Below, one piece after another: positions 55,107 through 64,000 of a DNA stretch of 64,000 nt (within the stretch, counting starts at the first letter, position 1; each line of letters begins with the position of its first letter). The stretch lies in the NCBI GenBank assembly GCA_016709865.1, contig JADJLX010000002.1, forward strand, positions 1 to 64,000, in the 5' to 3' direction. Position numbers and translations under genes: made by a program. This DNA is from Bacteroidales bacterium (GTDB lineage: Bacteria; Bacteroidota; Bacteroidia; Bacteroidales; VadinHA17). The notes under the pieces were generated by a model, which was given only the letters and a program-made list of their open reading frames with translations, made no database searches and was not told where the DNA came from.

Positions 55107-55450
55107 TAACAACGGATGGTAGGTTTAATTGCCTTCGCCAGCCCGGACAAATCCTCATTAACCCCAATGTCTATCACCGTAATTTACACCCGCTTATTAA
55201 ACTTTTTGTACCGGGACCAATCCTGCTGCCGTGACAAAGTCAATGGGGCTGTCGGCCGACGCACTGTTGTCATGGTTTTTGCATCGCCATCTGCCAACTT
55301 TTGCACCCGGAGCAATTCTCGCCGTCTACCGGGACTCAGTCATCGTGACAACTTATCGTGAAAGCCAACTTTTCGCCACTTATCGGGACTATGCAAAAAC
55401 ACATGCCAACCCTGACACAGACGGCAACTAAACCTACCACCGGGCCGTTA
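55107..55450. repeat. LR30: attC-like boundary repeat, family A
   Basis: Outer stem CGGATGGTAGGTTTAATTGCC (split CGGATGGTAGG and TTTAATTGCC) pairs with GGCAACTAAACCTACC, a precisely compensated GGTTT/AAACC variant. Separates cassettes 29 and 30. Confidence 0.85.
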
Positions 55451-55537
55451 GCATTTATGCAGCGTTCCGCTCTACCGGGACAATTTACTTATAGTGTGAC
55501 AGTAACGTAACCTTTGACAGATCGCACAAATGCTAAC
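55447..55537. repeat. Head hairpin of cassette 30, barcode TAGCATTTATGC
   Basis: GTTAGCATTTATGC pairs with GCACAAATGCTAAC, which ends at 55537. The tail copy ends at 56532. A TAAATTTG box lies at 55583-55590, in a leader nearly identical to that of cassette 27. Confidence 0.85.
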
Positions 55538-55645
55538 CAAAAAGGCAGGGCTTCAATAACACCCAATATCCAAAAATCCTTGTAAATTTGATTTTATACA
55601 AATTTTAAATTAGGTTAACTGTAAATTGCAGCATATTAAATAATT

Positions 55646-56299
55646 ATGGATATAAATAAAGAATACTTGATTTACAATTATAGACCTCTTTGCTTTTTAA
55701 TATTTGCAGTGGTATCGCTGATATTTCCTTTTATCATAGTTGTCTCAGGGTGGTTGGATTTAATTACAACTTTGGTTGTCTTTGGATTATGCTCTATTAG
55801 TGGAATATTTCTTGCAAAACTAGGACTTCAGCCTATCAAAATTATCTTTACTAATAATAAAATTAGATTAGAGTACCTATCAAGGGATCTTCAAACCATC
55901 AAAAAAGCTAAAGAAGCTCTATTTCAAAACATTAGTGAATATTCCGATTACGTCCCCGGACCTGGACTAAAATTGACCCTGTACTTTAAAAATCATATGA
56001 CTTTCCAACTATATAAACATGCACATTTTAACCGAAATGATGATTTTGAAAAGCTTCTTGCTGATTTTAGGTCAATTAGCGAATTATCCGAAAAGTCAAA
56101 TAGCAATTTATCGGCTACATTCCCAAAATATTTTAATTACGATACTTCAAAAGATGCAAAATTCTGGATCTATGTCTCTATTCTATTCATAATTACGATA
56201 ATTATCATTTCCGTGATGACTATGAAATATGGACTTCTTATTATTCTTATAATTCCAATTGGATATCTCTTTAGATACTTCCTTGAGAACAAAAAATAA
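55646..56299 (+). CDS. Membrane protein of unknown function
   Basis: The 217-residue protein has two N-terminal transmembrane helices (about 14-35 and 39-60), a central soluble domain with a PH-like strand pattern (IIFTNNKIRLEYLSR, GLKLTLYFKNHMTFQLYK), and two C-terminal helices (about 174-210). The helix pair plus PH-like domain resembles small bacterial PH-domain membrane proteins. Sole gene of cassette 30. Confidence 0.65.
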   Translation: MDINKEYLIYNYRPLCFLIFAVVSLIFPFIIVVSGWLDLITTLVVFGLCSISGIFLAKLGLQPIKIIFTNNKIRLEYLSRDLQTIKKAKEALFQNISEYSDYVPGPGLKLTLYFKNHMTFQLYKHAHFNRNDDFEKLLADFRSISELSEKSNSNLSATFPKYFNYDTSKDAKFWIYVSILFIITIIIISVMTMKYGLLIILIIPIGYLFRYFLENKK

Positions 56300-56528
56300 C
56301 TACCACCAAAACAATATTAGTTAAATCTCTATTACGGTTTTTGCAGATGGCTCCAACACCTGAGACAATTTTGTAACCATATATAAACCGAGTCAATTCC
56401 CGTACTGTTAACAAAATAACACTATCAAGACAATTCTTGCCTGTTAGCCAGGACTGAAAACCGTGACAAATTTCAGATATCGTAACAAATTCCTCACATC
56501 TGGACAGTTTTAATTTAAGCACAAATGC

Positions 56529-56797
56529 TAACAACGCTGGTATAGGCAATAAGCTTGTCACAATTTTTGCTCGCCACCGTGACAATTTCGCCATGACGAT
56601 TAACTTCTCACTCATCTGCAAAATCTTTTCCGGCTCTGGACAAACCCGTAATACAGGGACAAATTATCTTTCGCCGGGACTGGCAAAAATTGCGCCATGG
56701 TGGCTTGCACGCCGGGATTGTTTATCGGCTAAAGTATGGCATGACACAACGGCGGACGGCGCCACCAACGCTTACTGCCCATACCAGCGGGCCGTTA
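56529..56797. repeat. LR31: attC-like boundary repeat, family B
   Basis: Outer stem CGCTGGTATAGGCAATAAGC pairs with GCTTACTGCCCATACCAGCG. Separates cassettes 30 and 31. Confidence 0.85.
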
Positions 56798-56855
56798 TGT
56801 GTAAGGTGTTAGTCCCGTGACAGTTAACCTACCGCGACAGAACCCTACACATAAC
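56794..56855. repeat. Head hairpin of cassette 31, barcode TATGTGTAAGG
   Basis: GTTATGTGTAAGG pairs with CCCTACACATAAC, which ends at 56855. The tail ACCCTACACATAAC ends at 58357. A decayed type G hairpin (GAGTTTGGCAGC with GCTGCCAAACACATGC) follows at about 56909-56960. Confidence 0.75.
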
Positions 56856-57046
56856 AGCAAAAGATTTAATATTTTTAAATGTGCCAGGATTTCCGACACA
56901 CAAAGCAAGAGTTTGGCAGCCTGCCACTGCGATAAGCCCCGCTGCTGCCAAACACATGCTTTTTTTGCCAACGCTTTTGAGCAAATACTGGAATATTGGA
57001 ATAGATAAAATTCATAACTTTAGATAAATATTTATACAAATAAACA

Positions 57047-57544
57047 ATGGACTGGTTTACATCATTTTTCGGAAGTAATAACAAATCTAACAAACAGGAG
57101 CCTACTACTTTTGTTACACGCATAGACAAATCACTGCCCATTGATGATGCATTTCGTGCATGGACTTCTGGAAATCTTGAAGAAATGCTTAAAGCAGCAA
57201 ATACTCAAACTAATCCAATCGACAGGCATTTTCTCCTTCAATCAATTGTCACAGAGAGCTACAAACTAAGAAAAGATGAGAAGTATAGAAAAATTTGCAC
57301 TGAATTCTCAGAAAAACATCTTCAAGAATTTCCCTCACTTGCCCCTGCTCTGAAAGAAGACATGGGTGGCTCACTTCCGCGAATTAGTACTTTCCAGCAT
57401 TATGCTACTATATTAACTGAAAATGAAGAATACGAAAAAGCAATTGAAGTCTGCCAGCTAGCTATATCTTATGGACTCCATGATGGCACAAAAGCCGGCT
57501 TTGAAGGACGAATAAGCCGAATTTTGAACCACATAAAAGCATAA
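57047..57544 (+). CDS. Small helical, TPR-like cytoplasmic protein
   Basis: The 165-residue protein has no signal peptide. Helical hairpin repeats are visible at the end (STFQHYATILTENEEYEKAIEVCQLAISYGL), a TPR-like pattern, and earlier (RHFLLQSIVTESYKLRKDEKYRKIC). Family not recognised; small TPR-like proteins of this kind often act as immunity or adaptor proteins. First of two genes in cassette 31, 86 nt before the next. Confidence 0.65.
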   Translation: MDWFTSFFGSNNKSNKQEPTTFVTRIDKSLPIDDAFRAWTSGNLEEMLKAANTQTNPIDRHFLLQSIVTESYKLRKDEKYRKICTEFSEKHLQEFPSLAPALKEDMGGSLPRISTFQHYATILTENEEYEKAIEVCQLAISYGLHDGTKAGFEGRISRILNHIKA

Positions 57545-57630
57545 TTGAGATGCATTTTACTCGATAGATGCCTTCTGGATTAAAAATCTTATTGTTATGA
57601 TTAAATAAAGACAAACTGAATATTCCAAAA

Positions 57631-58158
57631 ATGGAGATAAAAGATTTATTAACAACCTATTGGAGCCAAGTTACTTTGATGCTGTTTGCAGTTGGCTTCC
57701 TCTTGAAGCGAATTCTCGATAACAAATCGAAAAAAATTGAAATTAATCATTCATTATTTCAGCAGAATAGACTGATTGCAGTTAAGTTGTTTTTTTCGAA
57801 ATATGCAAAGGCTGAATTAATGTGGCACCAAATTGCTATTTATGAAATTCTAAATAGGAAAATTCCAACAAAGGAAATTGACAAAATAATCTTTCCATAT
57901 CTAAACGAATTAGAAGAAACTCTTTTGGAATTAAAGATCTATTTTGATTCCAACGACCATAAATATTTCGAAGACCTTACTAAAGGATTATTATCCATAA
58001 ATGAAAAACTTTTAAGTATCTACTTTGATTCAGATCCTGAAAAGAATTTGGTTAAAAAAAGTAATGAATACTCCTTTTATAAAGACGAAATTTTAACTAG
58101 AAACAAAGCTATCATGGACAAATTATGTCTTACAGTCAAAAAGACCTTTGAATCTTGA
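57631..58158 (+). CDS. Single-helix membrane protein of unknown function
   Basis: The 175-residue protein has one N-terminal membrane helix (about 10-29, YWSQVTLMLFAVGFLLKRIL), then a soluble helical domain with many Leu, Glu and Lys residues (HSLFQQNRLIAVKLFFSKYAK, LNELEETLLELKIYF). Family not recognised. Second gene of cassette 31. Confidence 0.6.
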   Translation: MEIKDLLTTYWSQVTLMLFAVGFLLKRILDNKSKKIEINHSLFQQNRLIAVKLFFSKYAKAELMWHQIAIYEILNRKIPTKEIDKIIFPYLNELEETLLELKIYFDSNDHKYFEDLTKGLLSINEKLLSIYFDSDPEKNLVKKSNEYSFYKDEILTRNKAIMDKLCLTVKKTFES

Positions 58159-58353
58159 TAGTTAAATTACCTTAAAGATGAATTCCATTTTTCAGCTTGC
58201 TTATTCGGCTTTCAGGCACATTTGCAGCTCGCACTTTCCATCCCGACACCTAAAGCTGCAAAAGAGCCTGCTAGTTTCATATTCTGGACAATAGTTATAT
58301 GACACAAGGACAAATTATCCATACCGAGACAATTTTAAATTCCACCCTACACA

Positions 58354-58700
58354 TAACCCGGATGGTATAGGTAATTGCCTTCAGCAGCCCGGACTAATCC
58401 GTAATAACCCCAATGTCTATCACCAAATTTTTCACCCACTTATAAAGCTTTTAGTACCGTGACTAATCCTGCTACCCTGACAAAGTCTATGGGGCTGCTG
58501 GCCTTCGCGCCGTTGTCATGGTTTTTGCATCACCATCGTGATAATTTTATCATACCATGACAAACCCTGCTCACTTATCGGGACACACTCATCTGGACCA
58601 TTTTATCGTGACATCCAAATCCTGCTCATCTACCGGGATTGTGCAAAAACACATGCCAACCCCGACACAGACGGCAACTCCCCATACCACCGAGCCGTTA
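58354..58700. repeat. LR32: attC-like boundary repeat, family A, last in the array
   Basis: Outer stem GGTATAGGTAATTGCC pairs with GGCAACTCCCCATACC. Arm 1 CAGCAGCCC/GGGGCTGCTG. Last complete site before ordinary genes. Just upstream, 58205-58275 is a relic hairpin (GGCACATTTGCAGCT with AGCTGCAAAAGAGCC). Confidence 0.85.
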
Positions 58701-58860
58701 GCTGCAAGGCAAAGTGCGACAAGTTCTCACTGCACCGGGATTTCCGACGCGCGCGCAAGAGTTTTGAAGCCCTTCCCTGCAGCCATCCCTTCGCTGCAAA
58801 ACACATGCTTCTTTGCCCGCCCGGACTCCGCCATCGGGCCAATTCTTCATATAATAGTGA
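58697..58860. repeat. Truncated cassette head (type G) at the array end
   Basis: Begins GTTAGCTGCAAGGC, with the type G hairpin TTTTGAAGC and GCTGCAAAACACATGC. No gene, no tail barcode and no further LR follow; the TGAC-motif texture ends near 58860. Probable distal boundary of the array. Confidence 0.7.
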
Positions 58861-58913
58861 ACCCTTCTCTTTGGTAAGGATTTTTTCCGCAACATTGCAA
58901 GTAAAAAAATTCT

Positions 58914-59329
58914 TTATTCCACCTCGATTGTTAGCTCTGTCATTTTTACATTGTCCAAATAAAAATCCAATATGTATGTACCCGGTGTACCATCTGGCCA
59001 GATAGTAACTGTACCATCACTTGAACCCTGGTCTTCACTTAGATCAATATGTTGCTCAGCACTAAGTGTATGGTACTCAATTACCCAATTACCGTTTGTA
59101 ACTTCAATATCTACATCATTGGTATATGGGTACACAGGTGTTGTACCTTCAAACTCAATTTCTCCATCTGTGACATTAATTCCACCGCAATAAAGAATCA
59201 TATAAGGATCCTCTCTTGCAGCTAAAAAGGTTGTCATGTTTTTTCATTCCGCCCATTAGTTGTAAAGGCAGAAAAACAGATTCCTAAAAAAACTAAAAAA
59301 ATCACAAATCTGAATTCTTTTGTTTTCAT
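58914..59329 (-). pseudogene. Secreted small beta protein, minus strand, frameshift near the N-terminus
   Basis: Read on the minus strand, an ATG at 59329-59327 opens a signal peptide (MKTKEFRFVIFLVFLGICFS) that stops at TGA after NEKT. One more A in the run near 59240-59245 would join it in frame to MTTFLAAREDPYMILYCGG and the rest of the protein to 58914. The mature part is beta-rich with acidic strands (GEIEFEGTTPVYPY, DVDIEVTNGNWVIEY, GTYILDFYLDNVKM). First gene outside the array and on the opposite strand. Function unknown. Confidence 0.65.
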
Positions 59330-59562
59330 TTTGTAATAAATTTGGTTATAAACTAAAAAATAAGTACTAATTTAATACAAATATCAATACTTGTCAATAA
59401 TAAATTCATAATCAGATCAACATATACCACAGTAAAATCTCATAAAATATGAGTTTTAAATGATGATGCCAAATCAATATCAATTTTCTTCTTACAAAAT
59501 CAAGTATGATATAATAATCTTCTATATTTTTACTTTAAATGAAACGCATCACATATTGATAA

Positions 59563-60288
59563 ATGAATCAAATTGTAATCATCTCCATTGTATTGCTTAC
59601 CATTTCGACTACAAATAGTCCGTCAGTAATATTATCGGACAGAACTGAACTAGCATATTCAGTTATAACTGAGCAGGATACTCTGAAAAATAATCAGGCT
59701 CTTTATTCCGGGAAAGTCTGGAAAAATTTGTATCGAAGAATCAACGGAGATCAATTCCTTTTTACAGATTATTTTTTAGATGGTTCAGTTACAGTTTATG
59801 GAAGGACTTACAAAAATCTTAAGATCAAATATGATACTTTTTCTGATGAAATATTGATTCCTGTTGATCTTGAGGAGATCGTTCAGTTGAATAAAGAAAT
59901 GGTTGACAGCTTCTCAATTAGTTATGAAAACAGAATGTATCGTTTTGAAAAAATCAATGATGATTCGTTAAATAGAAAGAATGATTTTAATGGATATTTA
60001 TGCGTTTTATATAAGGGAAAATCAGCTCTGTATATAAAATACAATAAATACATATCACCAAATATTACGGAAAAGAGTGATGGTGAATTTATTGAGACTC
60101 ACAAAGTATTTTTGGTTAAAGACAAATCTTTGTATCCGGTATTATCCAAAAATGACTTTATCAATACATTGAATATAGACAAAATGGTAATTAAGAATTA
60201 CCTCAGGAACAATAAGTTAAAGATCTCAAAAAAAAGTCCTGAAAGCTTCATTCCGATTCTCAGATTCTATGATAGTTTGAGCAAATAG
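59563..60288 (+). CDS. Exported protein encoded upstream of a TonB receptor
   Basis: The 241-residue protein has a signal peptide-like N-terminus (MNQIVIISIVLLTISTTNS). Beta strands with YSGKVWKNLYRRINGDQFLFTDYFLDGSV and a following RTYKNLKIKYDTFSDEILIP resemble small Bacteroidota periplasmic proteins whose genes precede TonB-dependent receptor genes. It ends 11 nt before the receptor gene, so it is probably in its operon. Exact function unknown. Confidence 0.7.
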   Translation: MNQIVIISIVLLTISTTNSPSVILSDRTELAYSVITEQDTLKNNQALYSGKVWKNLYRRINGDQFLFTDYFLDGSVTVYGRTYKNLKIKYDTFSDEILIPVDLEEIVQLNKEMVDSFSISYENRMYRFEKINDDSLNRKNDFNGYLCVLYKGKSALYIKYNKYISPNITEKSDGEFIETHKVFLVKDKSLYPVLSKNDFINTLNIDKMVIKNYLRNNKLKISKKSPESFIPILRFYDSLSK

Positions 60289-60299
60289 ATGAATAACAT

Positions 60300-63020
60300 A
60301 TGCAGCCGAAAAAATTTCTTCTGTATTTTTTCTTAACATTAACCTTAACTCTTTCGGCGCAGGAGAATTATACTATACCCTGGGATTATAAAGGTTTACC
60401 TTTTAACGAATTTGTCACAAAGACTGAAAGTCAGTTTAATATCAGATTCCTTTTTAAGGAGGAGTGGGTGAATGAACTGAAGCTGGGTAGTTATCCGGGG
60501 TGCAAAAACCTTCCATGCATTTTGACTAATCTGTTCAAAAACACAAACCTCTTTTATTTTATTGATGATTCAGAAAATGTAATAATAACAAAGGGATACT
60601 CTGCAGTTAAGTCAAATGATCCTGAACAAACAGGCAATTCTCAAATACTTGCATCAGACAATGCCTATTACAATGAAGGCCAGCAGTTTAAGGCAAATGA
60701 AGTTGTGGAAATAGGAAACAGAAGTGAGAGAAACAAACAAGGGAATGTCACAATTACCGGAATCATAACAAATTCTGAAACAGGAAGTAATCTGGCAGGC
60801 GTTACGATCTATATAAAAAATCTTGGCATTGGAACAAATTCCAATAAAAATGGTTTTTATTCTTTAACAATGCCACGCGGATTCCACGAAATTCAGTTTT
60901 CATTTATTGGTTTAACAGAAAAAAAAGTCAGTATAAATCTATATGGCTCAGGAGAATTAAATGTTGGGTTAGACAATTCTGTGGTTTCGTTGAAGGAAAT
61001 AATTGTATCTGCTAATAAGAATACCACACTCGATCGCACTGAAGCAGGTGTTGAAAAGATTAATAAATTATTGCCGTCAACAATGGGTGAATCAGATGTT
61101 ATTAAAAGCATCATCATGCTCCCGGGGGTACAATCGGTTGGAGAAGGCTCTGCCGGATTCAATGTAAGAGGCGGATCGGCAGCTCAGAATCTGATACTGC
61201 TTTATGGTGCTCCAATTTATAATTCTTCACATTTTTTTGGATTCTTTTCATCAGTTAACTCTGATATAATAAAAGATGTTACTCTTTACAAAGGAGGTAT
61301 TCCGGGAAGGTATGGGGGACGGATATCCTCTGTTCTTGATATTGAATCAAAGGAAGGGAATAATAAAGAATTTGCCGGGAGCGTCGGGATAAGCCCAATA
61401 ACAACACATTTAATGGTTGAAGGACCCTTGATAAAAGATACATTATCATATATTCTTACAGCCCGGTCAACCTATTCAAACTGGATATTTGATCTGATAA
61501 AGAATCCTCTGATACACGATAAAAGGGGTTCATTCTATGATATGGATGCGAAAATAACTTATAAACTGAATAAAAACAATAAGTTAGATCTGGCATCATA
61601 TTTCAGTCTCGACTACTTCCGGTTCAATATGAACACTGTTTATAAATACGACAATAATATTCTGGCTCTTACCTGGCTTCATTTTTATAACAGTAGTCTT
61701 TCTTCGTCTGTTTCCTTAAGTAATAGTGCATATAAATATTATATTTTGAATCAGGACATTACAACGGAAGCCTATTCACTGTCACATAAAATCAACAGTA
61801 CTCATCTCAAAGCAGATTTTAATTTGTTGCTTGGCAGTCACAAATTCAATTCCGGTGTTGATATAATCAAATATGCTGTTCTACCCGGAAAGTATTATCC
61901 TGCCGGTGACTCATCGCTCATTCTTCCAAACATGATAGAGAGAGAAAGGGCATATGAAGCTGCATTCTATATCGACGATAAATTCTCTATCACAGATTAT
62001 TTGTCATTAAATCTGGGAATAAGAATCTCTTCATTCTTTTCATTCGGACCGCAAACTGTTCTCTCATATAACCCAGGTTTCTCAAAAAACAGTTCGAATA
62101 TTTCTGATACAATTAATTTCATTACAGGCGAGATTACCAGCCAGTATGCTGGTCCTGAATTGCGAGCTTCATTAAACTACAGGATCTCAGATAGGAATTC
62201 CTTTAAGATTAATTATAACAGAACCAGACAGTACATTCACCTTTTATCGAATTCTATCTCAATATCACCGACTGACACCTGGAAATTGTCTGACTATTAT
62301 TTTAAACCGGAAGTAGGAGATCAATATGCAGTCGGATTTTATCAAGTGCTTATGAATAAGCGTATTGAGACTTCAGCTGAATTATATTATAAGGAAATAA
62401 AGAATATGGTAGATTTTAAGGGAGGCTCTACACTTGCTATGGTTGGGGATATAGAACAATACATGATAGATGTGGAGGGAAAAGCATATGGTATGGAACT
62501 GGCTGTTAAAAAGACAGAAGGAAGGACTCGCTTTAGTGTCAGCTATGCTTATGCCAGGACTTTTATCAGAAGCACAAGCGTATTCAGAGAGGAAAAAATT
62601 AACTCAGGAAACTGGTATCCGGCTAATTATGATAAGCCAAACAATCTTATAATTACTTATCAGTATCTTTATTCACGCCGGTTCAGCTTTTCTGCCGACT
62701 ATACCTATAGTACCGGCAGGCCCATAACATTGCCTATTGCATTTTATCGAGTCAACGATATTCTGATGGTCCAGTATTCAGATCGAAACAAATACAGGAT
62801 CCCGGACTATTCCAGATTTGATGTTTCCTTAAAAATCAGTGGTAATCTGAGATCGGATAAGATAGCACATCCTAGTCTGACACTCTCAGTTTATAATCTG
62901 CTGGGGAAAGAAAATGCATATTCCGTATATTTTCAGAAGGATTACGAGACAATCAGGGGATACAAATTATCGGTATTTGGCAGACCAATCCCTTCAGTTA
63001 CTTTCAGTTTTGATTTTTAA
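60300..63020 (+). CDS. TonB-dependent outer-membrane receptor with STN-like and carboxypeptidase-regulatory domains
   Basis: The 906-residue protein has a signal peptide ending LSAQ and an N-terminal STN-like domain (about 24-100, FNEFVTKTESQFNIRFLF). A CarboxypepD_reg-like domain (about 150-230, VTITGIITNSETGSNLAGVT, FYSLTMPRGFHEIQFSFIG) is followed by a plug (about 255-350, IKSIIMLPGVQSVGEGSAGF, NVRGGSAAQNLILLYGAPI, VTLYKGGIPGRYGGRISSV) and a beta-barrel to the C-terminal aromatic end SVTFSFDF. The STN-like domain suggests possible anti-sigma signalling. A DUF4249 lipoprotein gene follows, the usual partner of this receptor class. Confidence 0.9.
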   Translation: MQPKKFLLYFFLTLTLTLSAQENYTIPWDYKGLPFNEFVTKTESQFNIRFLFKEEWVNELKLGSYPGCKNLPCILTNLFKNTNLFYFIDDSENVIITKGYSAVKSNDPEQTGNSQILASDNAYYNEGQQFKANEVVEIGNRSERNKQGNVTITGIITNSETGSNLAGVTIYIKNLGIGTNSNKNGFYSLTMPRGFHEIQFSFIGLTEKKVSINLYGSGELNVGLDNSVVSLKEIIVSANKNTTLDRTEAGVEKINKLLPSTMGESDVIKSIIMLPGVQSVGEGSAGFNVRGGSAAQNLILLYGAPIYNSSHFFGFFSSVNSDIIKDVTLYKGGIPGRYGGRISSVLDIESKEGNNKEFAGSVGISPITTHLMVEGPLIKDTLSYILTARSTYSNWIFDLIKNPLIHDKRGSFYDMDAKITYKLNKNNKLDLASYFSLDYFRFNMNTVYKYDNNILALTWLHFYNSSLSSSVSLSNSAYKYYILNQDITTEAYSLSHKINSTHLKADFNLLLGSHKFNSGVDIIKYAVLPGKYYPAGDSSLILPNMIERERAYEAAFYIDDKFSITDYLSLNLGIRISSFFSFGPQTVLSYNPGFSKNSSNISDTINFITGEITSQYAGPELRASLNYRISDRNSFKINYNRTRQYIHLLSNSISISPTDTWKLSDYYFKPEVGDQYAVGFYQVLMNKRIETSAELYYKEIKNMVDFKGGSTLAMVGDIEQYMIDVEGKAYGMELAVKKTEGRTRFSVSYAYARTFIRSTSVFREEKINSGNWYPANYDKPNNLIITYQYLYSRRFSFSADYTYSTGRPITLPIAFYRVNDILMVQYSDRNKYRIPDYSRFDVSLKISGNLRSDKIAHPSLTLSVYNLLGKENAYSVYFQKDYETIRGYKLSVFGRPIPSVTFSFDF

Positions 63021-63048
63021 TCGTATGTAAAAAATTTTACAAGCCAGA

Positions 63049-64000
63049 ATGAATAGTATTGTCAAATATATCAGATATATAAGGAAGTCAGGGAGGAATT
63101 ATCTGCCCGCTAACTCATCAGTGATTAAAATACTTCTATTACTTTTCCTTACTTTGAAAAGCTGTGTTGTACCATACATACCTGAACCACCTGAAAATGA
63201 CCAGCTATTGGTAGTTGAAGGCCTGATATCTGATCAGCATGGAGTAAATACAATAAAACTATCAAAATCCCGTCCTATATGGACCGGCCAAAATCCTGTA
63301 CATTTAACAGGATGTAAAGTATGGTTAAGTGATGATCTTGGGCACATTGATAATTTGAAAGAAACAACCATCGGAACTTATATAACAGACTCTTCAAGTT
63401 TTAAGGGTATTATAGGACGAAAATATACCTTACATATCAGGACAAATTCTGCCAATGGCAATCGTAATTATGAATCATTCCCAATGGAATTGAAACCTGT
63501 ACCTGAAATTGACAGTCTCTACTATGAAAAGAAGGCTTTTATTTCAAATCACTTGCCGGTTGAAGGCTGCCAGATATTTTTAGACACCCATGACCCGCAA
63601 AATAATAGCCATTTCTACAGATGGGCATATTCTGAAACATGGGAAATCAATCTGCCATTCAATGTTGAAAACAAAGTATGCTGGAGAACGGAGAATTCTG
63701 AAGACATATTTCTTAAAAACAGTTCTCTTCTGGCAGAAAACAGGGTTGTTGGATTTCCCATAAAGACAATAGACAACCCTATTGACAGGTTAACCATAAA
63801 ATACAGTATTCAGGTGAAGCAATATTCACTTAATGAAGATGAATATATTTACTGGGAAGCATTAAAAACTTCATTGGACCAACAAGGTGGCTTGTATGAT
63901 ATAATTCCACCAATAATCCCAAATAATATCTATTGCATTGAGAATCCGGATGAAAAGACATTAGGTTATTTCAGCGTTTCGGCAATATCATTGAAAAGAA
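63049..64000 (+). CDS. DUF4249-family lipoprotein, 3' end outside the window
   Basis: Open from ATG at 63049 to the window end (317 codons). A hydrophobic segment ends in lipobox LKSC, then VVPYIPEPPENDQLLVVEGL and ISDQHGVNTIKLSKSRPI, the hallmark start of DUF4249 proteins, later with YTLHI and EIDSLYYEK. DUF4249 genes commonly sit right after TonB-dependent receptor genes like this one, and the 28-nt gap suggests an operon. Presumed outer-membrane partner lipoprotein for uptake of an unknown substrate. Confidence 0.85.
   Translation, partial: MNSIVKYIRYIRKSGRNYLPANSSVIKILLLLFLTLKSCVVPYIPEPPENDQLLVVEGLISDQHGVNTIKLSKSRPIWTGQNPVHLTGCKVWLSDDLGHIDNLKETTIGTYITDSSSFKGIIGRKYTLHIRTNSANGNRNYESFPMELKPVPEIDSLYYEKKAFISNHLPVEGCQIFLDTHDPQNNSHFYRWAYSETWEINLPFNVENKVCWRTENSEDIFLKNSSLLAENRVVGFPIKTIDNPIDRLTIKYSIQVKQYSLNEDEYIYWEALKTSLDQQGGLYDIIPPIIPNNIYCIENPDEKTLGYFSVSAISLKR

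Noticed and set aside
1..58860. Diversity-generating retroelement, retron or group II intron as the basis of the array
   Set aside because: No reverse transcriptase motif (YADD or similar) was seen in any frame listed, and there are no template/variable repeat pairs.

Overview
The window looks like a low-GC Bacteroidota (Bacteroidales-type) chromosome. The support is many short secreted lipoproteins with the Bacteroidota lipobox style, TAnnTTTG-type -7 promoter boxes, SusC/TonB-type receptors with a DUF4249 partner, Fib_succ_major, BlaI/M56, LVIVD and 6-bladed-propeller proteins, and the Bacteroidota radical-SAM/lipoprotein pair. No tRNA, rRNA, CRISPR array, transposase or integrase gene was found.

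Layout. Positions 1 to about 58,860 form one continuous array of about 32 gene cassettes. Every convincing gene in it is on the + strand, and most cassettes carry one to three genes. Neighbouring cassettes are separated by a long repeat (LR1-LR32, mostly 225-360 bp, one of 414 bp) that starts at TAAC and ends at an invariant GCCGTTA. Each LR can fold into an outer stem enclosing two arms. The stem bases differ between copies but change in compensating pairs. A cassette starts with GTTA plus a type-specific barcode of about 6-12 nt. Usually 58-220 bp later the same barcode recurs inverted (closing a head hairpin), and it recurs inverted again at the cassette's 3' end, just before the next LR. 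On a circularised cassette the barcode would extend the LR stem. This is the logic of integron cassettes and attC sites (inverse core AAC, core GTT, folded single-stranded site), but the sites are two to four times longer than ordinary attC and there is an additional head hairpin. From about 58,860 on, the TGAC-rich repeats stop and ordinary genes begin: a minus-strand secreted protein, then a hypothetical protein, a TonB receptor and a DUF4249 lipoprotein in a row.

Cargo. Most cassette genes encode exported proteins (about 15 lipoproteins, several small outer-membrane barrels, periplasmic proteins). Others are a lipoprotein signal peptidase (two copies, both disrupted), a radical-SAM/SPASM plus lipoprotein pair, a BlaI/M56 regulator pair, an FtsX-type ABC permease, a membrane-bound LuxR-type regulator, and several likely defence genes: a RloA/RloB-like (AbiL-like) pair plus a TIR protein in one cassette, and an STM4504/CBY_0614 (AbiJ-N4-like) protein in another.

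Expression and evolution. Many cassettes carry their own promoter in the 5' leader: seven sigma-54-like GG-N10-GC elements (some with GT or GA) and several TAnnTTTG boxes. Cassettes with the same barcode share head, leader, promoter and tail but often carry unrelated genes, so the cassette frame and the gene it carries appear to evolve separately. Several duplicated cassettes differ by 1-2 nt indels in homopolymer runs that break reading frames. These could be real decay or residual long-read sequencing error.
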